Shown: one piece after another, positions 17,281 through 26,986 of the stretch | How the letters are laid out: every line of letters starts with the position of its first letter | Numbering within the stretch: position 1 is the stretch's first letter | Assembly: GCF_003419895.1 (NCBI RefSeq) | Contig: NZ_QPMM01000012.1 | Location: forward strand, 62,001-126,000 | DNA: 64,000 nucleotides | Direction: 5' to 3' | Source: Chitinophaga silvatica | Lineage (GTDB): Bacteria > Bacteroidota > Bacteroidia > Chitinophagales > Chitinophagaceae | The notes under the pieces: generated by a model | Databases searched by the model: none | Told to the model about the DNA's origin: nothing | Seen by the model: only the letters and a program-made list of their open reading frames with translations | Position numbers and translations under genes: made by a program

Positions 17281-17285
17281 GTGCA

Positions 17286-17681
17286 ATGAAAAAATTGCTC
17301 GCAATAACTTTTCTTACCATTTATATGATTTCAACCACTGAGCTTTCTCAGCTGTTGAAATTTCCTGTATTGGTAGAACATTATTTTGAGCATAAGGAAA
17401 TAAATCCTGAAATGTCGATTACTGACTTTCTGGCTCTTCATTACGAAGGAAACCATCTCGAAAACCATCCTCATAATTATGATTACGAGCAGGATAAGAA
17501 ACTGCCGTTCATGACACATAACCATGTATTAGCCTGTTCTTTTGTAGTATCACAGCCGGTACATTTTGAAATGAAAACCAAATTTGTTGCACATCAAAAA
17601 GAGAAGATAATTGCAGCAGATGACTTTCTATTAAACAACGATTTCCACTCATCAATCTGGCAGCCTCCCAAATTCTGTTAA
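17286..17681 (+). CDS. Small His-rich exported protein upstream of heavy-metal efflux genes (function unknown)
   Basis: The 131-residue protein begins with a hydrophobic signal-like segment (MKKLLAITFLTIYMIST). The rest holds about eleven His residues, including HLENHPHNYDYE and THNHV, and two Cys. No family is recognised by name. Similar small proteins before CzcA-type genes are, to my knowledge, seen in other Bacteroidota. The gene lies 154 bp before the CzcA-like gene on the same strand, so a periplasmic metal-binding or sensing role is plausible but inferred. Its predicted start is supported by the -7 element just upstream. Confidence 0.7.
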   Translation: MKKLLAITFLTIYMISTTELSQLLKFPVLVEHYFEHKEINPEMSITDFLALHYEGNHLENHPHNYDYEQDKKLPFMTHNHVLACSFVVSQPVHFEMKTKFVAHQKEKIIAADDFLLNNDFHSSIWQPPKFC

Positions 17682-17736
17682 TCTTTCACTGACCATATTT
17701 CAAACTTTTACTTTGTTATAACCGTTTTGATTCATT

Positions 17737-17774
17737 CAAAACTGGAATAATCGTATATTATATTTCCAGTTTTG
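17737..17774. repeat. Inverted repeat between the His-rich gene and the CzcA-like gene
   Basis: CAAAACTGGAA (17737-17747) and TTCCAGTTTTG (17764-17774) are perfect 11-bp arms around 16 A+T-rich bases. It may be a terminator-like hairpin or an operator controlling the efflux genes; there is no strong T run. Confidence 0.6.
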
Positions 17775-17835
17775 ACATGACTTCGTAAATGGCGGTATAT
17801 CTTATTATTTTTTAGGATTAACAGGATCATTAATT

Positions 17836-20800
17836 ATGCTTACGAAAATCATTGAGTTTTCCGTAAAGAATAAGCTCATTGTTGCATTACTGATTTTGGG
17901 GCTTATCAGCATTGGAAGTTACCAGGTTACAAAACTGCCGATAGACGCAGTTCCCGATATTACCAACAATCAGGTACAGGTAATTACAGTTGCCCCTTCC
18001 TTCGGAGCAACTGATATAGAACGCCTGGTTACATTTCCAATTGAACAGGCAAACAGTAATATTTCAGGATTAAAAGAAATCCGGAGCTTCTCCAGATTCG
18101 GCCTTTCCCTTGTTACTATTGTTTTTGAGGATGATATTGATATTTATTGGGCACGCCAGCAAGTAGCCGAACGGCTGGTGAAAGTGCAGCAAGACATCCC
18201 ACAAGGTATTGGAAGTCCTGAGCTGGGCCCCATTTCCACTGGTTTGGGCGAAATCTATCAGTATGTTGTACGTCCGAAAAAAGGATATGAACATAAATAC
18301 AATGTAACAGACCTTAGAACCATTCAGGACTGGATTGTAAGACGACAATTACTCAGCGTTAAAGGGGTAGCAGAAGTCAGCAGTTTTGGAGGGAAACTAA
18401 AACAGTACGAAATCGCTGTAAATCCTGATAAACTGAATGCTTACGGAATTACCATCAATGATGTATTTGATGCGCTGAACGCAAATAATCAGAATACCGG
18501 AGGAGCATATATTGAAAAAGGACCAACAGTTCTGTATATCCGCAGTGAAGGATTAGTTGGAAGTATAGAAGACATCCAAAATATCTCCATAAACAGTAAA
18601 GACAATGCAGTACCTCTTTTCATCCGTAATATAGCCGATGTAAAAATTGGGTTTGCAACCCGCTACGGGGCGATGACCTACAACGATAATGGAGAAGTTT
18701 CAGGTGCCGTTGTTATGATGCTGAAAGGTGCCAATAGCAGCCAGGTTATTAAAGATGTAAAAGAAAAAGTTGCCGGCATTCAGAAAACACTTCCCGAAGG
18801 CGTAATAATAGAGCCCTTCCTCGATCGGACCAAAATGGTGAAACACGCTATCAGTACTGTTAAAACCAACCTGATGGAAGGGGCCCTGATTGTCGTTTTT
18901 GTTCTCGTATTATTCTTAGGAAATATCAGAGCAGGGCTTTTGGTGGCATCCGTAATCCCACTGGCCATGCTTTTTGCCATCTGTATGATGAACCTGTTTG
19001 GTGTTAGTGGAAATCTAATGAGCCTGGGAGCCCTGGACTTCGGACTGATTATCGATGGAGCAGTTATTATTGTTGAATCGGTGATGCATCAATTGATGCT
19101 TAATAAGCGCTTTAAAACGCTTATTAAAATCCCTTCAGAAGAAATGGATACAGTGGTAGTTGAATCTGCCGGCAGAATGATGAACAGTGCTGTATTTGGT
19201 CAGATCATCATACTTATCGTTTATCTGCCAATTCTTTCATTACAGGGAATTGAAGGTAAGATGTTCAAACCAATGGCAGAAACAGTTGCTTTTGCACTAC
19301 TTGGAGCATTCCTGCTTTCATTGACCTACATCCCAATGATGAGCGCAATTCTACTTAAGAAAAGGAGCCTTAAAGTTTCCTATTCCGACAGGATGATGAA
19401 AAAAGTAGAGAAGCTTTATCTCAACACCCTGCTTAAAGTAATACGAATTCCGAAAATCATATTCAGCGCAGTCATTATTTTATTTGTGATAGCACTCATT
19501 ATTCTCAGCAGACTGGGAGGCGAATTTATCCCCTCACTTGAAGAAGGAGATTTTGCTGTCGACACCCGGGTATTGCCAGGAAGTAATCTTACTACTACCA
19601 TAGAAAGTACTCAAAAAGCCGCACATATTCTATTAACCAAATTCCCGGAAGTACAAAAAGTAGTTACAAAGATTGGAAGTGGGGAAATCCCAACAGACCC
19701 AATGCCAATGGATGCTTCAGATATGATGGTGATCCTGAAGGATAAAAAAGAATGGACTTCTGCCGCAACATTCCCTGAACTGGCAGACAAAATGACCTTA
19801 GCACTGGAAGATGTACCAGGAATCACTGTTGGCTTCCAATATCCGGTGCAAATGCGATTCAATGAACTGATGACAGGAGCCCGGCAAGATGTGGTGCTAA
19901 AAATATTTGGTGAAAATCTCGACACCCTTGCTAATAATGCGCAAAAGATCGGTAAGATCATAGAAACAGTGAGTGGCACACAGAACCTTTATGTAGAGCC
20001 CATCTTAGGCTTGCCGCAGGTGGTTATTCAATATAACAGAGCATTAATTGCACAATACCGACTTTCCGTTGCCGACGTTAACAAAGTAATCAATACCGCT
20101 TTTGCAGGGCAAAGTACAGGACTGGTATTTGAAGGTGAGAAAAGATTTGATATGGTTGTACGTCTCAATTCCAATGCCCGTAAAAACCTTACTGATATCC
20201 GAAACCTGCTGGTTCCAACCCCTTCAGGAAACCAGATTCCTTTATCACAGCTTGCAGCTGTAGATATTATTCTGGGGCCCAACCAGATTCAGCGCGAAAA
20301 TGCGCAGAGAAGGATCATTGTAGGGTTCAATATTAAAGACAGAGATGTACAAAGTATTGTGGAAGAGTTACAGTCCAAAGTGGAAAAAGAAATTAAACTA
20401 CCACCCGGATATTCTATTAAATACGGAGGCTCATTTGAAAATCTGAATAATGCGAAAGCCCGACTGATGATTGCTGTTCCAATAGCATTAGCACTGATCT
20501 TTACATTACTATTCCTTGCCTTTAATTCTATTAAGGAAAGTCTGCTGATTTATACTGCAATACCCCTTTCCATAATTGGTGGCGTTTTTCTGCTTGCATT
20601 ACGCGGCATGCCATTCAGTATAAGCGCCGGCGTTGGATTCATTGCCTTGTTTGGAGTAGCTGTACTAAACGGTATTGTATTAATTTCAGAATTCAACCGC
20701 CTTCATAAAAGCGGGATTCGCAATATTGTCAGAATTGTTGTAGATGGTGGAGAAAGTCGCTTGAGGCCAGTTCTTATGACAGCCAGCGTAGCCTCATTGG

Positions 20801-22176
20801 GCTTTATTCCAATGGCGCTAAGCAACGGAGCGGGAGCCGAAGTACAACGTCCTTTGGCCACCGTTGTAATTGGAGGTTTGATGATTGCTACCCTGCTCAC
20901 ACTATTTGTGCTTCCGCTTTTGTATATAACTATAGAAAAAGGATTTAAAATGAAAAAGATAAAACCAAAAAACATAGCACCAATATTGGTTTTACTGATA
21001 GTTCTTACTGGTGGTAATTTAAAAGCACAAACTCCTGTTACGCTCGAAGAAGCCATGAACCTGGCCATACAGAACAACAGAAACCTGAAAAATGAAAAAC
21101 TTCGTTCCGATTATTCAAAAGCATTGATCAGAACTTCTGCAGATATTCCGCAAACAGCTATTTCGGCCGATTACGGCCAGATCAACAGTGCGTATAATGA
21201 TTCGAAATTCGGAGCATTACAGAGCATCGCTTTTCCAACCGTCTATAAAAGACAAAAAAATCTCTATACCGAAGAGTGGAAAAAAAGTCTGCTCACTGTT
21301 TCGCTTAAAGAGTTTGAGTTGAAAAAAGCGGTAAGTCTCACCTATTACAATATGCTTTACTGGCAGGAGAAAATGAAACTGTTGAACGAAGCACTTTCGG
21401 TATATTCCAGTTTCCTGGAAAAAGCTACCCTCCGCCAAAAAGCCGGAGAAAGCAATATTCTTGAAAAAACTACTGCTGATAACCAGAAAACAGCCATCAG
21501 TATTCAATTACAACAAGTACAACAGGAACTAAAAACACTTCAGATTCAATTTCAATGGTTGTTAAATTCAGAAACTGAATATCTTCCATCAGACCATCAG
21601 AAAGCTCTTTTCGTTGCTGATGAAACCAATATTCATCCAGCCCTAAAAGTTCTGGAACAACAAAAAGTAGTAGCTGAACAACAAACTTCATTGGAGAAAT
21701 CGAAAATGCTTCCGGGGTTGCAGTTGGGTTATAACCTCAACAGCTTTAAAGGTACAGGAGCTGATAACAAAACCTACGACGCCACTCCTCGATTTTCATC
21801 TGTTCAGGTAGGTGTTTCTGTTCCACTCTTTACAACCGGACAAAAAGCAAGAATTTCAGCATCTAAAGTTGCTGCCAGTGTTGCAGAAAATGATTTTCAG
21901 AATGCCCAGTTCACTTTAAAAAAACAATATGAGCAGCTTTTGCAGGCTTATAAAAGCAATCTGGACATTGTAAACAAATATGAAACAACAGAATTAAAAA
22001 ACGCTGAAATCATTACTGAAACAGCGCAAAAACAATTTATAAACGGAGAAATTAATTACCTGGAATTTGCAATTCTTATAAATCAGACAATTGCCCTGAA
22101 AAGCAATTATGCTGATGCGCTTTGGAAATTAAATGAGAATGCAATTCAACTTCAATACATCACGATAAATCAATAA
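17836..22176 (+). CDS. CzcA/CusA-type heavy-metal RND efflux pump fused to a TolC-like outer-membrane factor
   Basis: The 1446-residue protein has a full HME-type RND pump (about 1-1035). Its TM4 motif DFGLIIDGAVIIVES matches the DFGxxxDGA pattern of divalent-cation (Zn/Co/Ni) CzcA pumps rather than the Cu/Ag CusA type. Residues about 1039-1446 form a TolC/OEP domain (VTLEEAMNLAIQNNRN and long coiled coils). The junction keeps a signal-peptide-like stretch (MKKIKPKNIAPILVLLIVL, ending LKAQ), and an internal ATG at 20950 has AAAAAGGA 6 nt upstream, so the OEP part could also be made separately. This fusion is common in Bacteroidota. The periplasmic adaptor gene follows 3 bp downstream. Metal specificity is inferred. 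Confidence 0.93.
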   Translation: MLTKIIEFSVKNKLIVALLILGLISIGSYQVTKLPIDAVPDITNNQVQVITVAPSFGATDIERLVTFPIEQANSNISGLKEIRSFSRFGLSLVTIVFEDDIDIYWARQQVAERLVKVQQDIPQGIGSPELGPISTGLGEIYQYVVRPKKGYEHKYNVTDLRTIQDWIVRRQLLSVKGVAEVSSFGGKLKQYEIAVNPDKLNAYGITINDVFDALNANNQNTGGAYIEKGPTVLYIRSEGLVGSIEDIQNISINSKDNAVPLFIRNIADVKIGFATRYGAMTYNDNGEVSGAVVMMLKGANSSQVIKDVKEKVAGIQKTLPEGVIIEPFLDRTKMVKHAISTVKTNLMEGALIVVFVLVLFLGNIRAGLLVASVIPLAMLFAICMMNLFGVSGNLMSLGALDFGLIIDGAVIIVESVMHQLMLNKRFKTLIKIPSEEMDTVVVESAGRMMNSAVFGQIIILIVYLPILSLQGIEGKMFKPMAETVAFALLGAFLLSLTYIPMMSAILLKKRSLKVSYSDRMMKKVEKLYLNTLLKVIRIPKIIFSAVIILFVIALIILSRLGGEFIPSLEEGDFAVDTRVLPGSNLTTTIESTQKAAHILLTKFPEVQKVVTKIGSGEIPTDPMPMDASDMMVILKDKKEWTSAATFPELADKMTLALEDVPGITVGFQYPVQMRFNELMTGARQDVVLKIFGENLDTLANNAQKIGKIIETVSGTQNLYVEPILGLPQVVIQYNRALIAQYRLSVADVNKVINTAFAGQSTGLVFEGEKRFDMVVRLNSNARKNLTDIRNLLVPTPSGNQIPLSQLAAVDIILGPNQIQRENAQRRIIVGFNIKDRDVQSIVEELQSKVEKEIKLPPGYSIKYGGSFENLNNAKARLMIAVPIALALIFTLLFLAFNSIKESLLIYTAIPLSIIGGVFLLALRGMPFSISAGVGFIALFGVAVLNGIVLISEFNRLHKSGIRNIVRIVVDGGESRLRPVLMTASVASLGFIPMALSNGAGAEVQRPLATVVIGGLMIATLLTLFVLPLLYITIEKGFKMKKIKPKNIAPILVLLIVLTGGNLKAQTPVTLEEAMNLAIQNNRNLKNEKLRSDYSKALIRTSADIPQTAISADYGQINSAYNDSKFGALQSIAFPTVYKRQKNLYTEEWKKSLLTVSLKEFELKKAVSLTYYNMLYWQEKMKLLNEALSVYSSFLEKATLRQKAGESNILEKTTADNQKTAISIQLQQVQQELKTLQIQFQWLLNSETEYLPSDHQKALFVADETNIHPALKVLEQQKVVAEQQTSLEKSKMLPGLQLGYNLNSFKGTGADNKTYDATPRFSSVQVGVSVPLFTTGQKARISASKVAASVAENDFQNAQFTLKKQYEQLLQAYKSNLDIVNKYETTELKNAEIITETAQKQFINGEINYLEFAILINQTIALKSNYADALWKLNENAIQLQYITINQ

Positions 22177-22179
22177 AAA

Positions 22180-23337
22180 ATGAAATTCGCAAAATCCAAA
22201 TATATCCCGTTTGTTTTAGTGTTGTTCGCAATGCTTGCTTCAATTCAGTGTAAAAGGAAAGTTGCACCCACAGAAAATACTGTGCCGCCCAAAGATGAAA
22301 ATATAGTTACGCTAACAGATGCACAGTTACGAAATGCTCCTGTAGAAACCATTGAACTTTCGATGCAGAATATATCAACGCTTCTGAAACTGAATGGTAA
22401 AATTGATGTTCCACCTAAGAATATGGTTTCAGTGAGCACACCATTAGGAGGGTATCTGAAAAGTACTGATCTGATTCCTGGAATGAAAGTAACGAAAGGA
22501 CAGGTAATTGGAGTAATTGAAAATCCACAGTTCGTACAGTTGCAGCAGGATTATCTTACAGCCAAATCCAAGTTCCATTTTGCACAACTGGACTTCAACC
22601 GTCAGAAAGAACTTAATCAAAGTAAGGCGAGCAGCGACAAAGTGATGCAACAAGCACAATCTGAGATGAACAATCAGCAGATTTTAATGAATGCACTGGC
22701 CCAGCAACTTCAACTTATTAACATAAATCCAGCAACCGTAAATCCTGAAAACATACACAAAACAGTTCCAGTATACAGTACAATAAACGGATATGTAAGT
22801 AAGGTAAATGTTAATATCGGTAAATATGTAAATCCAACTGATATCCTCTTCGAGCTTATCAACCCAAATGATATTCACCTTAATCTTAAAGTTTATGAGA
22901 AAGATTTAAAACTACTGAAAGCCGGTCAGGAGCTGATAGCTTACACCAATACTAATCCTGATAAAAAATTCAATGGCGAAATTCACCTGGTAAGTAAAGA
23001 TGTGGATGCAAATGGAATGGCTGATGTACATTGCCATTTAGACAAATACGATCCTAATCTGATACCAGGCGTGTATATGAATGCCGAAATAGAGTTAGCT
23101 TCATCTTTTTCAAATGTTTTACCGGAAGAAAGTATTTTGGATTTTGAAGGAAGTACCTATGTTTTTGTTGAAGAGAAGAAACAAACCTACAGACTAACAC
23201 CTGTTACTGTTGGGGAGCAGGAAAAGGGGATTGTTCAGGTGCTGAATTTCCAGGATTTTAAAGGAAAGAAGATCGTTACCCGGAACGCATATACACTGCT
23301 GATGAAATTGAAAAATACAGACAATGACGAAGAGTAA
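22180..23337 (+). CDS. Periplasmic adaptor subunit of the RND metal efflux system (CzcB/CusB-like)
   Basis: The 385-residue protein begins with a hydrophobic signal ending LASIQCKRK, compatible with a lipoprotein. It has the membrane-fusion layout: a biotinyl-lipoyl-like half motif (about 80-115, GGYLKSTDLIPGMKVTKGQVIGVIENP), a helical hairpin (about 115-170), a second half motif (YSTINGYVSKVNVNIGKYV) and beta-barrel domains (LNLKVYEKDLKLLKAGQEL). It starts 3 bp after the pump-OEP fusion gene, so pump, adaptor and outer-membrane factor form one operon. Confidence 0.92.
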   Translation: MKFAKSKYIPFVLVLFAMLASIQCKRKVAPTENTVPPKDENIVTLTDAQLRNAPVETIELSMQNISTLLKLNGKIDVPPKNMVSVSTPLGGYLKSTDLIPGMKVTKGQVIGVIENPQFVQLQQDYLTAKSKFHFAQLDFNRQKELNQSKASSDKVMQQAQSEMNNQQILMNALAQQLQLININPATVNPENIHKTVPVYSTINGYVSKVNVNIGKYVNPTDILFELINPNDIHLNLKVYEKDLKLLKAGQELIAYTNTNPDKKFNGEIHLVSKDVDANGMADVHCHLDKYDPNLIPGVYMNAEIELASSFSNVLPEESILDFEGSTYVFVEEKKQTYRLTPVTVGEQEKGIVQVLNFQDFKGKKIVTRNAYTLLMKLKNTDNDEE

Positions 23338-23355
23338 ACGCTTAAAATAAATCTG

Positions 23356-24111
23356 ATGAAATTCTTTATGAATTTATTATTGATGATGTACTGTTCTGTT
23401 TCAATTTTTGGACAGAACAGTACTCTGTCAGATAGTAGTAATATCTCCGGCAACAATGCTTATCAGTTCAGTTATAAAAAACTGATTATTCCTGCCGCCT
23501 TTATTGGGTATGGTGTACTGAGTCTGACTACCAGAGATCTGAAAGAACTTAATAATTCTACTCAATACGAAATTAAAGAGCATCAGCCCGTACACACGAA
23601 ATTGGATAATTATACCCAATATGCTCCTGCTGCAATGGTATACGGACTAAACGCCTTTGGTATTAAAGGAAAGCACAACTTTAAAGACAGAACTATTATT
23701 CTGGGAACCTCAATGTTGTTTACCAGTGCCCTCGTTCTTCCGGCAAAGCATCTTATCCAGGAAGAAAGACCCGATGGTTCAAATAAGCTATCCTTTCCTT
23801 CAGGCCATTCTGCTACTGCATTTGCTACAGCTCAGTTTATGTTTAGGGAGTATAAAGATGATAACTTCTGGCTTAGCCTGGCAGGTTACCCATTGGCAGC
23901 ATTTACTGGTGTTTACAGAATTATTAACGACAAACACTGGGTAGGCGATGTAGTTGCAGGAGCAGGGGTTGGCATCTTGTCTACCGAAATGGCTTATTGG
24001 GTATATCCCAGAGTTTCTAAATGGTTAACATTTAAAGACAACCAGCATACCCTAATAATGCCACAATATCAATCGAAACAATTGGGATTGTGTTATTTTA
24101 AAATATTTTAG
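23356..24111 (+). CDS. PAP2-family (type 2 phosphatidic acid) phosphatase
   Basis: The 251-residue protein has a signal peptide (about 1-20) and the three PAP2 motifs: KHLIQEERP (K-x6-RP), FPSGHSATAF (PSGH) and YRIINDKHWVGDV (R-x5-H-x3-D). Hydrophobic helices surround them. PAP2 enzymes dephosphorylate lipid phosphates such as undecaprenyl pyrophosphate or phosphatidic acid in the periplasm. It lies 18 bp after the metal-efflux adaptor gene and is probably co-transcribed. The last codons overlap the convergent NAD(P)-binding gene by 4 bp. Confidence 0.9.
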   Translation: MKFFMNLLLMMYCSVSIFGQNSTLSDSSNISGNNAYQFSYKKLIIPAAFIGYGVLSLTTRDLKELNNSTQYEIKEHQPVHTKLDNYTQYAPAAMVYGLNAFGIKGKHNFKDRTIILGTSMLFTSALVLPAKHLIQEERPDGSNKLSFPSGHSATAFATAQFMFREYKDDNFWLSLAGYPLAAFTGVYRIINDKHWVGDVVAGAGVGILSTEMAYWVYPRVSKWLTFKDNQHTLIMPQYQSKQLGLCYFKIF

Positions 24112-24773
24112 ATTGATTGGGCGGCTTTCGCGATGTCAGGAACCTCTAAAATATGCTTGGGATACCCGTTCTTAGTAACATTAATCATAGCCAATCCGAT
24201 TTCAGAAAGGGTAATTACATAATTGGGAGTAACACGTTTAAAGAAAGGATACATCCAGCTAATGAACTTATAAAAGCCATGTGTATTTTTCAGATCCTTT
24301 CCCGGATTAATAAAACCCGGGCGGAACATATATGCGGCTTTAAAAGGCATATTCAATAACGCATTCTCCGTACGCCCCTTTACTCTGGCCCACATACTTC
24401 TACCCTGCTCAGTACTATCCGTGCCGGCACCAGATACGTAACAAAAAGTCATCTCCGGATTCAGGGTTTGTAAAGTTTTGGCTACTTCCATCGTAAGATC
24501 GTAAGTAAATCTGGTATATTCCGGCTCTTTCATTCCAATTGAGGAAACCCCCAAACAAAAATAGCAGGCATTATAATCATGTAGTTGTGCTGCGATAGGC
24601 AACATATCAAAGAAATCCTTATGAATTATTTCCTTTAGTTTAGGATGGGTTACACCACAAGGTTTTCTGTTGATCACTAAAACTGCCGTAACATCCGGAT
24701 GTTGCAAACATTCATGCAATACACCTTCTCCGACCATTCCAGTACTACCTGTAATAATAGCTTTGATTTCCAT
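24108..24773 (-). CDS. NAD(P)-binding Rossmann-fold protein (atypical SDR/epimerase-like)
   Basis: The 221-residue protein begins AIITGSTGMVGEGVLHECL, a TGxxGxxG dinucleotide-binding loop of extended or atypical SDRs. YVSGAGTDSTEQGRSMWARVKGRTE carries a K following a W rather than the classic YxxxK. It resembles the NmrA/HTATIP2-like group, often annotated NAD-dependent epimerase/dehydratase. No substrate can be given. It is convergent with the PAP2 gene and 54 bp from the following glycosyltransferase gene, which shares its strand. Confidence 0.85.
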   Translation of the reverse strand: MEIKAIITGSTGMVGEGVLHECLQHPDVTAVLVINRKPCGVTHPKLKEIIHKDFFDMLPIAAQLHDYNACYFCLGVSSIGMKEPEYTRFTYDLTMEVAKTLQTLNPEMTFCYVSGAGTDSTEQGRSMWARVKGRTENALLNMPFKAAYMFRPGFINPGKDLKNTHGFYKFISWMYPFFKRVTPNYVITLSEIGLAMINVTKNGYPKHILEVPDIAKAAQSI

Positions 24774-24827
24774 TGGATAGAATTAATGTTTCTACAAAAT
24801 AATAAAGTTTAATCAGCCTTCAAAAGA

Positions 24828-26066
24828 TTATGCCAACACTGTTTTAGCTGTGGTATTTAATAAATCTGTACAGAAGTTATTTATAATATGGTTGGTAGAT
24901 AAATTACTTTCAGCAAATCTTCTGGCCCTCTTTGCTATCTCAGTATCCGGATACTGCAAAGCCTCAAGAATTACCTTATGCAGGCTTGTAACACTACCAG
25001 CATCCGCCAGCATTCCTATAGAATGATTACTAATCATTGTATGTAACTCCGACCCTTCGGTGGCAGTAACAACAGCCAGCCCACCTACCGCCAGAATTGC
25101 TGTAAGTTTTGAGGGTAATACAAGATGGTTCATTTCTTCACGTTGTAATACCAGGTGAAGGTCTGCCATATTCAATAATTCATTAAAGGTATTTAAGGGT
25201 TGGATTGGCAGGAAAAACATATTATCGGAAGCTCCAGCTTTAAGCCGGTTGAGTTGAGTGCCCGCACCACAGATTACAAACCTGATATATTTATAGCACT
25301 CCATCTGTTTGGCGACCGAAAGCAATATATCAATTCCCTGTTTTTCGGCAATAGCCCCTGCATAAAGAACTATTTTATCGCCGGTATTAAAACCAAAATT
25401 GGTTTTCAGTTTTTCTTTATCTGCAATGGGAAAGAATATTGAAGTATTTACCCAGTTAGGGAAATAATAAATTTCTTTAGATGTTTTTGTTTTTATTTTA
25501 TTGATCATACCAGGGGAAATGCTGCTAATATGATCTGATTGCTTGATGATAAATTTCTCTACTGCCCACAAGAGGTTCAATAACTTGTGGGAGCGTATTA
25601 ATTGGAAGGTTTTAGCAATTTCAATTTGCAGATCCTGAATATGATAGATGGCAGTTGTTTTTTTACACCATTTGTAAAATACCGCTAACAGTCCGGTATG
25701 AAATGGAGGAGCAATTGTTATTACATAAGTAAATCGTCTGCCAGGCAGTAATTGTAACAGTTGAATAAACGCCGTAAACAAAAAAGTTAATTCCTGAAAA
25801 ATCCTTTTAATGGCAGTAGAATGTTTAGGTACATATTGAGGGCAGCGGTAAATGATAGCAGAAGAAAATGATTCTTTTGAAAACCAGTAACGTTTAGCAT
25901 TGTACGAAATGAAGTCGTTCTGTTCAGGATAGTATGGATAGGTAGTAATAACGGAGCATTCGAACCCTTTCTCAGCAAGGGCCGCTATCAATTCCCCATT
26001 AAATTTCCCAATGCCTGTGGCTTCGGGAGAAAAATTCGGACTTATCAACAAAATACGTTTGTTCAT
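24828..26066 (-). CDS. WcaI/WbuB-like family 4 glycosyltransferase
   Basis: The 412-residue protein has the GT-B layout of GT4 enzymes. The N-terminal acceptor half starts RILLISPNFSPEATGIGKFN with TTYPYYPEQ, typical of WcaI. The C-terminal nucleotide-sugar half contains KIVLYAGAIAEKQGIDILL and an ExxxxxxE-like region (LPSKLTAILAVGGLAVVTATEGSE). WcaI-type enzymes add a sugar, often fucose, in extracellular polysaccharide synthesis. No other polysaccharide gene is adjacent, so the donor and product are unknown. Confidence 0.88.
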   Translation of the reverse strand: MNKRILLISPNFSPEATGIGKFNGELIAALAEKGFECSVITTYPYYPEQNDFISYNAKRYWFSKESFSSAIIYRCPQYVPKHSTAIKRIFQELTFLFTAFIQLLQLLPGRRFTYVITIAPPFHTGLLAVFYKWCKKTTAIYHIQDLQIEIAKTFQLIRSHKLLNLLWAVEKFIIKQSDHISSISPGMINKIKTKTSKEIYYFPNWVNTSIFFPIADKEKLKTNFGFNTGDKIVLYAGAIAEKQGIDILLSVAKQMECYKYIRFVICGAGTQLNRLKAGASDNMFFLPIQPLNTFNELLNMADLHLVLQREEMNHLVLPSKLTAILAVGGLAVVTATEGSELHTMISNHSIGMLADAGSVTSLHKVILEALQYPDTEIAKRARRFAESNLSTNHIINNFCTDLLNTTAKTVLA

Positions 26067-26163
26067 TGTCTGTAAGAATTCGCTTCAGGTGTGCATTGTA
26101 TTCCAACAACTTAGCCCGGTATTATGTTTCGGTGCCAGCCAATTATCTTACATTGATTTAAAT

Positions 26164-26171
26164 TATCTTTG
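26164..26171 (+). promoter_or_regulatory. -7 element for the pirin gene
   Basis: TATCTTTG fits TAnnTTTG and overlaps the upstream in-frame TTG at 26169. It therefore argues that translation starts at the ATG at 26193 rather than at the TTG. Confidence 0.5.
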
Positions 26172-26192
26172 GTAGTAAATGAGGTTTATAAT

Positions 26193-26906
26193 ATGAAAAT
26201 TCAGCTTTTCCTTGCAAACGAAAGAGGCCTGAAAGACATTGGCTGGTTAAAAAGTAATTTTATCTTCAGTTTCAGCGATTATGCCAATCCGATGCGTAGC
26301 GCTTTTGGCACTATCCAGGCATTTAATGACGATTATGTAGAGCCAGGAAAAGGCTTTGGAATTCACCCCCATGTAAATATGGAAATCATCTCAATTCTCC
26401 TGCAGGGTACGATGAACCATAAAGATACAATGGGGTATAGCACCGAAATAACAGCACCTGCCGTTCAGATTATGAGTGCCGGAAGTGGGCTCCGTCATGA
26501 AGAATATAATATTGGAAGTGATGATGTAAATTTTTTACAGATCTGGATTTCTCCAAAATTGCAAAATATAGCTCCTCGTTACCAGCAACGTAGCTTTCCT
26601 AAGGAAGCCAGAAAAAATAAACTGGTAACGGTGGTATCTAATGAAGAAGGAATGCAACATTGCTGGATTAATCAAAATACCAAAATCTCCCTCGGGTATT
26701 ACGAGCGACCTGAAAAACTCACGTATAGTTTTCAATCCCAGAATAAATGTTTATTAATTTTTCTGATTTCCGGCAGTCTGCGAGTTCAGGAACAGGGATT
26801 ACAACCCAGAGATGCAATAGGTATTTGGGCCACCAATGAAGTTACCCTGACTTGTGCCGATAAAACTGAATTTGTAATTATTGAAACTCCGATTAATCAG
26901 AAATAA
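26193..26906 (+). CDS. Pirin-family protein
   Basis: The product is 237 residues from the ATG at 26193, a start supported by a promoter element overlapping the alternative TTG eight codons upstream. It has the bicupin layout of pirins. The iron-binding motif is GIHPHVNMEIISILLQG, with metal His residues in HPH, and GSGLRHEEYN supplies another His and Glu. Bacterial pirins act as quercetinase-like oxygenases or regulatory iron proteins; the role here is undetermined. The gene stands alone between a divergent glycosyltransferase gene and a sensor kinase gene. Confidence 0.9.
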   Translation: MKIQLFLANERGLKDIGWLKSNFIFSFSDYANPMRSAFGTIQAFNDDYVEPGKGFGIHPHVNMEIISILLQGTMNHKDTMGYSTEITAPAVQIMSAGSGLRHEEYNIGSDDVNFLQIWISPKLQNIAPRYQQRSFPKEARKNKLVTVVSNEEGMQHCWINQNTKISLGYYERPEKLTYSFQSQNKCLLIFLISGSLRVQEQGLQPRDAIGIWATNEVTLTCADKTEFVIIETPINQK

Positions 26907-26986
26907 TTTATTCGGGTAGGTTGTAAGGAATTCCGCCGAGAATCATTAAATTTAGTTTAGCTCGTAACGGATAATTTACCTCTATA

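Noticed and set aside
17836..22176. Copper/silver (CusA) specificity for the RND pump
   Set aside because: TM4 reads DFGLIIDGA, the divalent-cation pattern, rather than the CusA pattern.
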